Shown: positions 1 through 8,831, counted from the stretch's first letter. The stretch is DNA of 64,000 nt from CAIZQW01 sp942493055 (GCA_942493055.1 OW818680.1:124001-188000); one strand, 5' to 3'. Numbers and translations are program-made. The notes: generated by a model from the sequence alone, not told the origin.

Positions 1-143
1 TGCTCAAGGATCTTTAGAATAGCAAGCCAGGCGATTTCAGGTTCATCGAGACATTCATCGAAAAGAACAAGATCACCTACCTCCTTTAGGGATGAGGCTA
101 TCCATGCTTCCGATAGAGCAGTGACATTTGAGTGTTTCAGCAC
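1..143 (-). CDS. DUF6869-like protein, N-terminal part, cut by window edge
   Basis: The reverse strand reads open from a GTG at 143 to the window edge, with an in-frame TAA just upstream at 152-150. The 47 visible residues include an LSEAWIAS segment and a DECLDEPEIAWLAILKILE segment. Their spacing and character resemble the N-terminus of DUF6869 proteins, small helical proteins with a W-I-A motif and a D-P-E-x-A-W motif; this family match is from memory. It starts 12 nt after the stop of the upstream gene, so it is probably the last visible member of a minus-strand operon. The Shine-Dalgarno signal is weak and the C-terminus is not in the window. Function is unknown. Confidence 0.5.
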   Translation of the reverse strand, partial: MLKHSNVTALSEAWIASSLKEVGDLVLFDECLDEPEIAWLAILKILE

Positions 144-155
144 TAAACTTTAACG

Positions 156-779
156 TCAACGTTGAGGATTCGGCGCGTTAGTGACGATATTATCCGACAT
201 ATTAATCGATGTTTCTTGCGTGTTCGTGATTGTCATCAAGTGTTCGTTTCCTCCCTCCCAGTATCGCAGAACTTGCCACACATTGGTATCCGATTGATCC
301 CGATCTAAACGGATGCCGAAATGATCCATTCCTCCGTGCATCTCGATTTCAATAATCCGCTGTGAGACTTGTACATCGCGGCAGTTGGTACGGTTAATTA
401 TATCAGGTAGCCTTCTATCTCCCCGATCAATGGATACAAAGTCTTGGTTATTGGCCAAGTACTGTCGCAAAGATAAACAAGCGGTGACAATTTCAGATAA
501 ATCATGTTCTATCGCGCGATCGAGGTTGTGTCGCTGTGTCAATCCATGATGGATGCCGTAACCAAGAAATGTGACCACGGGAACTACTTGCACAAGTATC
601 ATGACAAACAAAACTCCTGCTGCAATAAGTAGCAAAGGCTTGAGTTTCTCAGTACCTCTTTTTTTCATCGCGCGGATGCCAAATCGGGCAATAAAGAACG
701 GGGTGCTCAGAATGGCAACCACAAGGATTATGAATATCAGGAGGGGAATCATCCCAAGGAGCGTAACGTTTGCACTCAT
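156..779 (-). CDS. Unrecognised membrane-anchored protein with two N-terminal helices
   Basis: This 207-residue protein is not recognised. Two hydrophobic segments (about residues 6-30 and 47-75) are separated by a basic stretch with the RAMKKRGTEK motif, which predicts a helical hairpin in the inner membrane. The remaining 130 residues are soluble and probably periplasmic. They hold two cysteines (around residues 101 and 133) and an isoleucine-rich strand near IIEIEMHGG. It lies 9 nt after the preceding gene and 12 nt before the next, all on the minus strand, so co-transcription is likely. No enzymatic motif is visible. Confidence 0.6.
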   Translation of the reverse strand: MSANVTLLGMIPLLIFIILVVAILSTPFFIARFGIRAMKKRGTEKLKPLLLIAAGVLFVMILVQVVPVVTFLGYGIHHGLTQRHNLDRAIEHDLSEIVTACLSLRQYLANNQDFVSIDRGDRRLPDIINRTNCRDVQVSQRIIEIEMHGGMDHFGIRLDRDQSDTNVWQVLRYWEGGNEHLMTITNTQETSINMSDNIVTNAPNPQR

Positions 780-788
780 AGCATATTC

Positions 789-1538
789 TCACTCATCGAA
801 CGTCTTTTGAGGTTCGGGATTCACGCCCTGCGTCTTTAACCATTCGATTCTTTCCTTAAAGTACTGTGACTGATGTTTACAATCTTCGATTTCGCGCTGA
901 TAGGATTTAACTTTTCGTTCTGCAATCTCGACCCGGTTTGACAGGCTAGCGCGTTTCTTCTCGTCGCTTTCGTTTTTCAATTTATCGCGCCAGTCTGCGA
1001 ATCTCTTTTCCCAGACTTCCATGTTACTCCGTATAAACGGTTCCCAGTATTGCGACTGACTGTCTGTGATTGGGAACAATTTATCAAGGGTGCAAGCGGG
1101 GCAGTAGTCATGGATTGTTTGAAAGGCTGTTGGCGAATTGCATCTTTCCCTGAGTATTATAGGATCCCTGTACGTACTATTTCCACAAACCGATGCAGGG
1201 AAGACAAACAATTGATTTGTGGGATAAAAACTTGCGAAATTCCCAGGACCGCATTTGTGCATGCTGAACACTAGTCGCGCGAAATTTGTGGGGGCTATGC
1301 TGTAGAACCAAACCTGGCTTGCTGATTGTCCCGAGGGGGCCATTTCAGGAACAGATGTTCCCATGAATGTGCGTTCCTTCGTGAAGCCAATAACCGTCGC
1401 GACAAGATTTGTCTCCCAGAAACTAGCGGTGGTTTCATGTAAAAAATAATTTTCACCATGTGATTGCAAAACTGCCATCACAGCGACGAGAAAGATTTTT
1501 GGAAGCAAGCAGACATTGCTCTTCTGTATTATGCTCAT
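789..1538 (-). CDS. Unrecognised exported protein with C-terminal coiled coil
   Basis: About 249 residues from the ATG at 1538, chosen because an AAAGGTGA stretch precedes it; a GTG four codons upstream is the alternative. A hydrophobic segment at about residues 8-26 (LLPKIFLVAVMAVLQ) looks like a signal peptide or anchor. The middle has several cysteines (CGPGN, CGNST, ERC, DYCPAC), which suggests disulfides. The last 80 residues are rich in charged heptads (KKRASLSNRVEIAERKVKSY) and should form a coiled coil. No family is recognised. It is in a run with the membrane protein downstream and the DUF3592 gene upstream. Confidence 0.5.
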   Translation of the reverse strand: MSIIQKSNVCLLPKIFLVAVMAVLQSHGENYFLHETTASFWETNLVATVIGFTKERTFMGTSVPEMAPSGQSASQVWFYSIAPTNFARLVFSMHKCGPGNFASFYPTNQLFVFPASVCGNSTYRDPIILRERCNSPTAFQTIHDYCPACTLDKLFPITDSQSQYWEPFIRSNMEVWEKRFADWRDKLKNESDEKKRASLSNRVEIAERKVKSYQREIEDCKHQSQYFKERIEWLKTQGVNPEPQKTFDE

Positions 1539-1573
1539 TTCACCTTTCACCTTGCTATTGCTTGGCAGACAGA

Positions 1574-2044
1574 CTACGGGCTTTGAATCGCATTGGAGCC
1601 AGACATGGATTCAACCTCTAACTGCTGAAAATGGTTGGGATGTATCCATTCAATCACCCGATAACTGTTGAGAGAAATGTACATCGTTGCTGCCACCAAC
1701 AGTGAGATTGAAATAATGACAAACAAAAATCCGTATGCTCCCATAAAGGACATGATGCCATTAATCGTTGGGTTGTCTGGATTATAATAGATGCGTATGC
1801 GATCGCCGACACGATACCCCGGGCTGCTTGTCGTCCATGATGAGTTATAGGTGTACTTCTTGTTGTTGTCAGTACGGAATTCCGCAGTAATTCCGTATGT
1901 TGTCCCATCCGAATCCGAAGAAACGGGCAAGTCCGTCACACCCCCCCAGCAAACCTTGCTTCGCGATATCTTTCGATACGTGTTGAAAAAGGCGATCATG
2001 CTGATGATTGCGATGAGGAGCGATATGATCAGTGCTATTTTCAT
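1574..2044 (-). CDS. DUF3592 domain membrane protein
   Basis: A 156-residue protein from the ATG at 2044; a TTG-initiated 25-residue extension is open but has no support. One transmembrane helix lies near the N-terminus (MKIALIISLLIAIISMIAFF) and another at about residues 105-125. The loop between them has the DUF3592 pattern: a beta-rich segment ending in YRVGDRIRIYYNPDNPTING. DUF3592 proteins are small bacterial membrane proteins with an extracytoplasmic beta domain and unknown function. It heads the minus-strand run that continues to the window start. Confidence 0.65.
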   Translation of the reverse strand: MKIALIISLLIAIISMIAFFNTYRKISRSKVCWGGVTDLPVSSDSDGTTYGITAEFRTDNNKKYTYNSSWTTSSPGYRVGDRIRIYYNPDNPTINGIMSFMGAYGFLFVIISISLLVAATMYISLNSYRVIEWIHPNHFQQLEVESMSGSNAIQSP

Positions 2045-2227
2045 GAGATTGAATAGGGGCAATCTGTGGCCTAGAAACCAATGGTTGGCAAGTATAGGAC
2101 GGTTCGGAGTTTCGAGCAAGCGGAAAATTGGACGCGATCATGGACTTGTTAAGGAGTGGTCGTGATATGCATTCAAGTTTTTTGTCACGATATGCGCTAC
2201 ACCCAAAAAACGGTATTTTGCATTGCA

Positions 2228-2311
2228 GCTCACCGGGATGGTTCGCCCTACCGCCTTTGGATCAGGCAGATGAATCGTGCGAAGCGGGTAGGGCGAACCG
2301 TCTCGGTGAGC
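2228..2311. repeat. Imperfect inverted repeat, 25-bp arms
   Basis: Arms 2228-2252 and 2287-2311 are reverse complements with two mismatches; both carry GGTTCGCCCTACC or its complement. The intervening 34 bp forms a large loop. It is intergenic, and its GGTAGGG end words resemble those of the palindromic element at 53.7 kb. Confidence 0.75.
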
Positions 2312-2327
2312 CGCAGAGGGAAGTATT

Positions 2328-2483
2328 TTTTGGAGTGCGGGGGCACCCGCCGTCGCACCTGAGGTGCTATGGCGAGGCAGGAGCGGTATTCCGCGCGACA
2401 CCGCTTTCGCGTTGCACGAGCCTGAAAGCGGTGCCGCGCGCGTCTTTCGACGTCCGGCGGCTGCCGGATCACCGCACTCCAAA
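2328..2483. repeat. MITE-like element with TTTGGAGTGCGG ends and an internal hairpin
   Basis: The ends TTGGAGTGCGG (2330-2340) and CCGCACTCCAA (2472-2482) are inverted copies. Inside, a stem pairs CACCGCTTTC (around 2399-2408) with GAAAGCGGTG (around 2424-2433), flanked by CGCGCG on both sides. The element is about 155 bp, has no open frame of its own and no transposase nearby. It resembles dispersed non-autonomous palindromic elements. Confidence 0.6.
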
Positions 2484-2614
2484 GAGCGCTCGCCATCTAT
2501 TGTGCTTTTCGTGCTTTTCGCCTGCCCGCCGTCATGTCCGCTGTAGCCGCTCATCCGCGTAGGTGGAAGTCGTATTCGCGAAGGCGGGTGTGCTTCGTGG
2601 ACAAAAACCGTTGC

Positions 2615-5600
2615 TCAATCCTCCGAAAGCGCTTCAATGGCAAGCGCGAGTTTGTGGCGATGGGCTTCCATGAGGCGCGGGTCTTTGGTGAAGGTCGTCA
2701 TGGTGGATGTGATTTCAGAAGGTACGATCAAGAGTTCTTGATAGGCTTTCCTTTTCGATTCACGAAGCGAAGGACCTTTCTGCGCGAGCAGTTGCTTCAG
2801 CATGACAAAATACTCGTAGTCTTCAATACCATCTCGCAAAAGTTCAATGCGATAGCTGTCAACCGGGTTGTCAAAAATAGGCGCGTTGTTTGTTGTGTTC
2901 ATTGTGGCGAGCGGCGGATAGAGGAAGCGTCCGTCACCATTGCCCCAGGGCAGCTTGGTTCCGGGCTTGAAGTCGTAGTCGCTGACCCAGCTCATGGGGT
3001 CAAGATAAGGATTCTGCCGTTGGTTCGGATAGGCCGCGGAACTGGTCCAGTAGACTGTCTCCCAGATCAGGATGCCTGTGATGCGCTCTTTCCACGTCTG
3101 CCAGAGCCAGAGCCGCATTTCGGTCCCGGGATGGTCAATGAACTCGGTGATGTACGGCTCTTTGGGACCGCAGCAGACATACCACCAGAATTGATCGCCT
3201 GTCAGACGCCGCGTCTCAGTGATCGGGGTTTGCAGTTCAGGGGTGAGCGGACACCAGAGGCTGGGTCCGTTGGTGAGCCCGCTTTCGACCTGCTCCGTCA
3301 GCATGCGTCTGAGTCTGGGTGCATACTTCTTAAGCTTATTAAAGCCGTTCATCACAAAGGCGTAATCTTTCGGGTCAGGCTCGTCGAACCAGTAGATGTA
3401 GGCTTTATCAATCCAGCCCTTTTCAACAAGATGCGATTCAATCCCTTTGAGATATTTTTCTAAGAGGATGTGATATTCAGGTCTATCTTCCGTGTACCCC
3501 ATGAATGTGGGCTCGCTTCTGGACTGGAAGGTGCCGCTGCCTAAGCCTTCGATGTGCATCCGGAACGTATTGAAATGATAGTTGGTGAAGGCGAACTCCA
3601 TGGCGGCATCCCATTGTGCCCAGTCAAAGACAGGCTTGATGTTACTGGCGTCGACAGGCTTAAACGCTTCGGGTGCAATGAGGTTCTTGCCTGTGCTCAA
3701 ATCTGTGATTGACAGGTCGGTGATCCAGAGCGTTCCTGTTTGCTTGCCCGGCTCCTGATAGCCTGCGCCCCAAAAGCGCAAGGCGCAGGATGTGGCCTCC
3801 TTGGGGAACCGTGTGATCTCTTGTGTATACGGTTTCCACTCCGTGGTTCCGGGAATGCGCTGATCAATGTTGTGTCCTGAGATCCACGAGCCATCTGCGC
3901 GGTGATTATTAAAGGTGAACACCGCAGCTTGTTCTTTATCCGTCTTGTAGGTGAAGGATATTCTGAACCCCTTTTCTGGAATACGGAAGGTGTCTTGATA
4001 GGATGCTGAGGTGTTGACGGTTTCGCTGGCGTCCGCAATTTTGAGGGTGTCGCGTCCATCAACCTTTTCCGTCGTAAAGGTTTCCTTCCACGGCGGGAAC
4101 CCCTCCCAGCGCACATGCCACTCGGCCAGCGGAGCCGGATTGTAGGGTGAGAGACGGTGATCAGCCAGCGATTGCAGATATTTGGCGTAGACCTCCTGCT
4201 CTTGCGCTTTCGTGGTGAGGCGATGATAATTCTTCACCTGATGGTGACCGAAACCGAAAGCTGTTTCACAGGTCATGGTGTCGGGCAAGGTAAAGTCATA
4301 GACCTGTACATCAAGTCGGACACGCTCTGACACAGCGCCATCTGCCTCGATGATCACGTTTCCTCGGTATGAGTTTGCCCGGATTCCTTTCGGTGCTCTG
4401 ACGCGAATCCAGAGGGGCTGGTTTTCCCCTGCTTCGATGGAAAAGGGTTTGTCTGTCTGGAGCAAGGGATCCGGCCAATCCGTCAGCACGCTTGTTTTGT
4501 CTGTGCGCGTGGTAACAGGCACATACCCGACCCTCAGTATGTCGACCTTTAATTCCTTGAATCCTTCGGCCTTCACGCGCACGTTGTTCAGAGTCTTTGT
4601 TGGCCTGATAATGATTTGTGTAGCTTCCCATTCATTTTTTGCTAGCTTGAGCTCCACCTGCCGCGCCTTTGCGGTCGGGAGCGCGCGCTGCTTGGGAATC
4701 TTCCAGCCGGAGGAGGCGCACCAGAGTGCCACGTCTGGATTATCTGAAGGCAGTAGCTCGCCATATGTGGAGTCGTAATAATCGGGCACAGTGAAGAGCG
4801 TTTTCGTGGTGTAGAAGTCGCCAAGTTGGAGTGTTATCTCCCAGGTGCCGCATCCCGGCTCAGTGTAGGGCAATCGGATGCGCTGTTGGCCGGGCTTCAA
4901 TCGGAGCGGGAGACGCTGGACCATTGGCGTTGAACTTTTGTTCTTGTCAGCAGACTGAAAGGTGAATGTCGCTTGGGTGTTCATGGCAACAGCGGTGTTG
5001 ATGTCCAACTCAACTTCAGGGGAATGGCCGGAAATGACGCTGCTGATGGCGTGGACAACAACGGATATCTCCGGCTTCTTGTTCTCGACCTCCATGTACT
5101 GTGTTGTTCCGAGCAGTTGGAGGGGTTCGCCTGTCATTGTGGCGGAAAAGGCATAGCTGTGAATTTGCAGGGAACACTTCTTTTCGCCGCGCAGACGGAT
5201 GAATGCGACTTCCGGGTCAAGCGAGAGGGTCACGGTGCCGGTATTGGTGATGGAGCCGATGCGGCTCCAGGTCAGCGCATCCAGAGAGCTTTCAATGGCT
5301 GCCTGGCCCCCCGCATAATAGCCGCAGGTGATGTTGAGCAAGGGCTGACTCCAGGCGCGTTTCGGGAGTTGATGCTGATAAACGATCCAGGTCCCCTCAC
5401 TCAAGCACCAGCGGTCGGAATTGAAATGAGCCGTGAAGGCTTTCAAGGGCCGGCTGTGGTTGCGGCAGGCGGTGTTGAGGGGCGCTTGAAAGCTGTAGGT
5501 ATTGCCAGTGACCTGTTCACCCTCGCCGAGAGCGATATCCCCTTTTCGCGCATAGAGCGGCATCACAGGTGTTATCTGGACATCGTCGAAAAAAACTTTT

Positions 5601-5995
5601 CCGGAGAGATGCCATTGCCCGAGATGGAGCGGGGCTGCTGTCACCCCTTCAGGCGCGACAAAGAAATTCGATACCTCCCGCCATTCATGGCCGACAGAGG
5701 TCACATCGATATTTGCAAAAGGGGCCCCGCTAGTCACCGTCCCTGTCGCCTGTTCGCCGCGCAGACGAAAGCGCAGTCGATAGACGCCCTGAGGCTTAAA
5801 GGCCATGGGTTTTGACTCCCAGGCATAAGAGGTCTCACCTGCGGCGGACAAGGTCAGCCATCCCTTCTGCTGATCCCAGACGCCAGCGCCTGAGGAGGAC
5901 AAAGTCCATCCTTGCTGGTCTGTATTGAAATCAAAGGACTGCGCACATGCCGTTGCACCGGTGAGGATAGCGAGAGCAAGAATAGTGTGTCTCAT
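2615..5995 (-). CDS. Secreted glycoside hydrolase-like protein with DUF4091 catalytic domain
   Basis: A 1126-residue exported protein. A signal peptide (MRHTILALAILTGATACAQS) is followed by a jelly-roll-like carbohydrate-binding region (about residues 20-145) and several beta-rich modules. The DUF4091 region is C-terminal: YWFDEPDPKDY near residue 865 (candidate acidic catalytic pair DE), NGDGRFLYPP near 1015, and RIELLRDGIEDYEYF near 1047. DUF4091 is a glycoside-hydrolase-type barrel domain related to GH123, and substrates in this family are poorly known. A second carbohydrate-binding-like insert (FRISFTYKTDKEQAAVFTF, about 660-770) interrupts the middle. It follows the GH35 gene on the same strand, so a role in saccharide breakdown outside the cytoplasm is inferred. 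Confidence 0.8.
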   Translation of the reverse strand: MRHTILALAILTGATACAQSFDFNTDQQGWTLSSSGAGVWDQQKGWLTLSAAGETSYAWESKPMAFKPQGVYRLRFRLRGEQATGTVTSGAPFANIDVTSVGHEWREVSNFFVAPEGVTAAPLHLGQWHLSGKVFFDDVQITPVMPLYARKGDIALGEGEQVTGNTYSFQAPLNTACRNHSRPLKAFTAHFNSDRWCLSEGTWIVYQHQLPKRAWSQPLLNITCGYYAGGQAAIESSLDALTWSRIGSITNTGTVTLSLDPEVAFIRLRGEKKCSLQIHSYAFSATMTGEPLQLLGTTQYMEVENKKPEISVVVHAISSVISGHSPEVELDINTAVAMNTQATFTFQSADKNKSSTPMVQRLPLRLKPGQQRIRLPYTEPGCGTWEITLQLGDFYTTKTLFTVPDYYDSTYGELLPSDNPDVALWCASSGWKIPKQRALPTAKARQVELKLAKNEWEATQIIIRPTKTLNNVRVKAEGFKELKVDILRVGYVPVTTRTDKTSVLTDWPDPLLQTDKPFSIEAGENQPLWIRVRAPKGIRANSYRGNVIIEADGAVSERVRLDVQVYDFTLPDTMTCETAFGFGHHQVKNYHRLTTKAQEQEVYAKYLQSLADHRLSPYNPAPLAEWHVRWEGFPPWKETFTTEKVDGRDTLKIADASETVNTSASYQDTFRIPEKGFRISFTYKTDKEQAAVFTFNNHRADGSWISGHNIDQRIPGTTEWKPYTQEITRFPKEATSCALRFWGAGYQEPGKQTGTLWITDLSITDLSTGKNLIAPEAFKPVDASNIKPVFDWAQWDAAMEFAFTNYHFNTFRMHIEGLGSGTFQSRSEPTFMGYTEDRPEYHILLEKYLKGIESHLVEKGWIDKAYIYWFDEPDPKDYAFVMNGFNKLKKYAPRLRRMLTEQVESGLTNGPSLWCPLTPELQTPITETRRLTGDQFWWYVCCGPKEPYITEFIDHPGTEMRLWLWQTWKERITGILIWETVYWTSSAAYPNQRQNPYLDPMSWVSDYDFKPGTKLPWGNGDGRFLYPPLATMNTTNNAPIFDNPVDSYRIELLRDGIEDYEYFVMLKQLLAQKGPSLRESKRKAYQELLIVPSEITSTMTTFTKDPRLMEAHRHKLALAIEALSED

Positions 5996-6020
5996 GGCAA
6001 CCTTTATTGAGAGGAATACT

Positions 6021-6182
6021 GGAATGGTGGAATCTTGGAATATCCGCCTACGCGGATACGGCTCCGGCGGACAGGTTGAAAGAAGACCCTGTCGGGAGGG
6101 CGGTCGGATCGACCGCCGGACGGCGATCCGCCGTCCCTCCCAGAGACTGTCTCCAATCTCTCCACCACTATTCCACCATTCC
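6021..6182. repeat. Nested palindromic element with two loop-complementary hairpins
   Basis: Perfect 13-bp inverted ends (GGAATGGTGGAAT at 6021-6033; complement at 6170-6182) enclose a GGGAGGG/CCCTCCC stem (6094-6100/6135-6141). Inside that stem are two hairpins: CGGTCG-GAT-CGACCG (6101-6115) and ACGGCG-ATC-CGCCGT (6120-6134). The loops GAT and ATC are complementary, so the same DNA can fold as one long hairpin or as a three-way junction. The same architecture recurs at 53685-53742 and 63775-63841. Confidence 0.75.
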
Positions 6183-6206
6183 CATATTCCAACATTCCAA
6201 GCAGGG

Positions 6207-8507
6207 TTATTGTTCGATCAGTTTGTCGCCCACATAGAAGTTGTAGTCTTTGATGCGTCCGCCGCCTTCGGATTGGCGCGGCACATAGCGGAAGCCTGTA
6301 ATGGTCTGCTGTTTGCCGAGATCAAGCACAAGACGGTGCGGATGGGCCGGTGATTGCTTTTGCCACTCGGTGTGCCAGAGGTTGGCAGTCTGGCCGTCGA
6401 TTGCATTTTCAGCGCTGCCGTCTTCCGTGCCGCGCTCCTCGGAGGTGACGTGCGCCACAACCCAGCCATCGTGTGAGATCACCTTCTTGTTGGCGTCATA
6501 AAAGTCCAACTCGGCGATCGCGGCATACGCTTTGTTGTCCCAGGCATTCAACGATTCAACAGCGATAAAGCGGCCTGTAACCGGTTTGTCCAAGATGATT
6601 TCCTGCGGGACATTCCCCTTGGGGAACTGGCCTGATTTGGCAGGCGTGTTCGTATTGAGCCACGTTGTCTTGGGACGATTGACCTTGTTAAAGTCCGTCT
6701 CTGGCCGCATCTCGCTGAGAATCGGTGTCTTTAATCCTGTGAGCGTTGGCTCACCCTCAGTGCCGATGATCTCCCAGACGATGATTTCGTTATCGCCCTT
6801 CTTCAGCCAGCAGCCTGGCAAATAGGCGGTCTGCGTCGGTCCGATGGACCAATAGCGGCAGAGGGCGATGCCATTGACAAAGACCATGCCCTTGCGCCAG
6901 TTGCGCAGATCGAGGAAGGTGTCTGCAGGATTATCGCAGGTCAGTGTGAAGCGGTAGAAGGTCGGAAGTTTGTGCGGCGCGGGCAGGGGCTTTCCATACG
7001 CGAAGGTGTTGCAGTCCATGAGCGGCAGCTTGTAGATCTGCCACCCTTTGAGTTCTGCGTCACCGAGACGCACAGGCGCATGCAGCCCTTTGCGATCTGC
7101 CATCTCCTTGCCGAAGTTCACGCGTCCCATGGGCTCCAGAAGGATGTCCAGGCGCGCTGGTTTTGTGCGGGCCGGAATTTTGACAGTCGCTTTGGGACGG
7201 CGACGGTCAAAGGCGCCGATGAAGGTGTTGTCGAGATAGACATATCCGAAGTCGCGCACATCGGCTGCGGACAAGGTGCTCGCTGCTCCTGCAGGAAGGG
7301 TTGTGCGATAGAGGATGCAGCCAAACCCATGGTCATAAGCCTCAAAGTTTTTGGGTGTCTCATCGCTGAGCGGCTTCGGAAGGATGTCGAAAAGCGCGGC
7401 GGTACCGACAGGCTTGAGCGCTGCGAAGTCCATGACAGGGTTTGCAGGCGGCGGTTCAGGGATCGACTCGCCCGGCAGGAGATATTTGGAGAGCAGGTCG
7501 CGTGTTCGGCGGAATTTCTCCGTTGTCCAGCCTGCTTCGGAGATAGGTGCCTCGTAGTCGTAGGACGATACATCTGGTTTGAAGGGCCTGTCGCATCCCG
7601 GCCAGAAGCCGAAGGTCGTCCCGCCATGTGCCATGTAAATGGAGAAGGAGCCGTTCAGCGAGAGCATCTTGTTGAGGTCGGAGATGTAGTTCTCCATGTT
7701 GCCCACATGATGCGGATTGCCCCAGGTGTCAAACCAGGCCGGATAGAACTCGCCGCACATGAGGGGGCCTTTGGGCTGAAGCTCACGCAGGGCCTTGAAG
7801 CCGGCTTCCACATTACTCCCGAAGTTCACCACTTGGAAGAGGTCGCTCCGTGATCCGTGTTTCAAGCGGTAGGTCGGATTGCAGCCAAACAGGGGCACGT
7901 CAAAGCCAGCCTCCTTGATCGCCTTCATGAGATCGCCCATGTATTCCGTGTCATCCCCGAAAAAGCCATATTCGTTCTCCACCTGTACCATGAGGATGGG
8001 GCCGCCTCGCGTGATTTGAAGCGGGGCGAGCTGCTCGCCGACCTTCTTGAGATAGCGCTTTGCAGGCTCCATGTATTTGGGGTCACGCGTGCGCATGTTG
8101 ATCGATGGATCTTTTAAGAGCCACCAGGGGGTGCCGCCCATCTCCCATTCCGCGCAGGAGTAGGGGCCCGGACGCAAGATGACCCAGAGTCCCTCCTCTT
8201 GTGCAATCTTGCAGAAGAGTGCCGCATCAGCCTGCCCTGTAAAGTCGAACTGTCCTTCGCGCGGTTCGTGCTGATTCCAGAAGAGATACGCGCAAACCGT
8301 ATTCAGCCCCAGCGCCTTGCACATTTTGAGACGGTGGCGCCAATACGCTTGAGGCACGCGCGCGGCATGAAGCTCGCCGCAGCGAATCTGAAGGCGCTTG
8401 CCGTCCAACAGGAAGTCGATGTCCCCGATGGCAAAGGTGTGTTTGGCTGTCTGAGCCATCGTCGCGAGCGAGATGAAGCAGGTCAACAGTATGGTGCTTC
8501 TTTTCAT
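6207..8507 (-). CDS. Secreted GH35 beta-galactosidase with C-terminal discoidin-like domain
   Basis: About 766 residues from the ATG at 8507, preferred over an ATG eight codons upstream because AAGGAACACC precedes it directly. A signal peptide (MKRSTILLTCFISLATMAQ) precedes the GH35 (beta/alpha)8 barrel. The putative acid/base glutamate is in QVENEYG (about residue 176) and the nucleophile in CGEFYPAWFD (about 251). LDGKRLQIRCGELHAARVP near the N-terminus and WNQHEPREGQFDF are typical GH35 segments. The last 140 residues form a discoidin-like (F5/8C) carbohydrate-binding module with a WHTEW core. The enzyme would remove terminal beta-galactosyl residues outside the cytoplasm. It lies between the DUF4091 and PHP genes on the same strand, separated from each by palindromic spacers. 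Confidence 0.9.
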   Translation of the reverse strand: MKRSTILLTCFISLATMAQTAKHTFAIGDIDFLLDGKRLQIRCGELHAARVPQAYWRHRLKMCKALGLNTVCAYLFWNQHEPREGQFDFTGQADAALFCKIAQEEGLWVILRPGPYSCAEWEMGGTPWWLLKDPSINMRTRDPKYMEPAKRYLKKVGEQLAPLQITRGGPILMVQVENEYGFFGDDTEYMGDLMKAIKEAGFDVPLFGCNPTYRLKHGSRSDLFQVVNFGSNVEAGFKALRELQPKGPLMCGEFYPAWFDTWGNPHHVGNMENYISDLNKMLSLNGSFSIYMAHGGTTFGFWPGCDRPFKPDVSSYDYEAPISEAGWTTEKFRRTRDLLSKYLLPGESIPEPPPANPVMDFAALKPVGTAALFDILPKPLSDETPKNFEAYDHGFGCILYRTTLPAGAASTLSAADVRDFGYVYLDNTFIGAFDRRRPKATVKIPARTKPARLDILLEPMGRVNFGKEMADRKGLHAPVRLGDAELKGWQIYKLPLMDCNTFAYGKPLPAPHKLPTFYRFTLTCDNPADTFLDLRNWRKGMVFVNGIALCRYWSIGPTQTAYLPGCWLKKGDNEIIVWEIIGTEGEPTLTGLKTPILSEMRPETDFNKVNRPKTTWLNTNTPAKSGQFPKGNVPQEIILDKPVTGRFIAVESLNAWDNKAYAAIAELDFYDANKKVISHDGWVVAHVTSEERGTEDGSAENAIDGQTANLWHTEWQKQSPAHPHRLVLDLGKQQTITGFRYVPRQSEGGGRIKDYNFYVGDKLIEQ

Positions 8508-8565
8508 GGTGTTCCTTAAAGATGTGTTCATGCCTAGCTGTTCCTAATTATAACAAAAGATATTT

Positions 8566-8799
8566 ACGCAAAAACCGCTATATGAGCGCAAATGTCACGC
8601 CCGCCTCACCCGTGAATACACGGACGGCGGAGCGAACATTTGCGCTGAAAATGAGTTTAATATTCCTGATAACATTAAACACCCATATTCCATTGTGTGA
8701 TACCTCTCTCTTCCTCCGCGCGGCTATCCATTCCGCCGTCCGTGTATTCACGGGTGAGGCGGATGAGATAGCCGCGCAATCTCTTTGCGGCTTTTGCGT
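8566..8799. repeat. Composite palindromic element with two inverted copies of a 30-bp core
   Basis: Outer 13-bp inverted ends (8566-8578 and 8787-8799, one mismatch) enclose two hairpins. Each contains the same 30-bp core (8601-8630, and in reverse orientation 8733-8762, identical), which includes CCGTGAATACACGG. The flanking arms differ between copies, yet each pair is perfect: AGCGCAAATGT/ACATTTGCGCT (8585-8595/8636-8646) and GCGCGGCTATC/GATAGCCGCGC (8718-8728/8767-8777). It fills almost the whole gap between the GH35 start and the end of the PHP gene. Confidence 0.8.
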
Positions 8800-8810
8800 T
8801 AGAACTCTCA

Positions 8811-8827
8811 ACAAATCGTGAAGAGCC
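8811..8827 (+). repeat. Dispersed 17-bp motif ACAAATCGTGAAGAGCC
   Basis: It sits 12 bp beyond the composite palindrome and recurs with one change at 33185-33201, again downstream of a composite palindrome that carries the CCGTGAATACACGG core. It may be a boundary of the element family. Confidence 0.5.
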
Positions 8828-8831
8828 CTAA

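Larger units (their letters stand above)
2045..2614. other. 570-bp gene-free stretch holding palindromic elements
   Basis: No convincing gene lies between the DUF3592 gene and the DUF4091 hydrolase. Open frames here run on both strands through the inverted repeats and have the low-complexity composition of palindromic DNA. The stretch holds the two inverted-repeat elements annotated at 2228-2311 and 2328-2483. The AT-rich part at 2045-2220 has no feature I can name. Confidence 0.6.

Noticed and set aside
2128..2562. Several open frames on both strands
   Set aside because: They run through inverted repeats and only reflect palindromic GC-rich DNA.
2534..3463. Plus-strand open frame opposite the DUF4091 hydrolase
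   Set aside because: Antisense to the conserved DUF4091 C-terminus; Arg-rich, no motif.
6972..7853. Plus-strand open frame opposite GH35
   Set aside because: Shadow of a well-supported GH35 gene; no motif and no ribosome-binding site.
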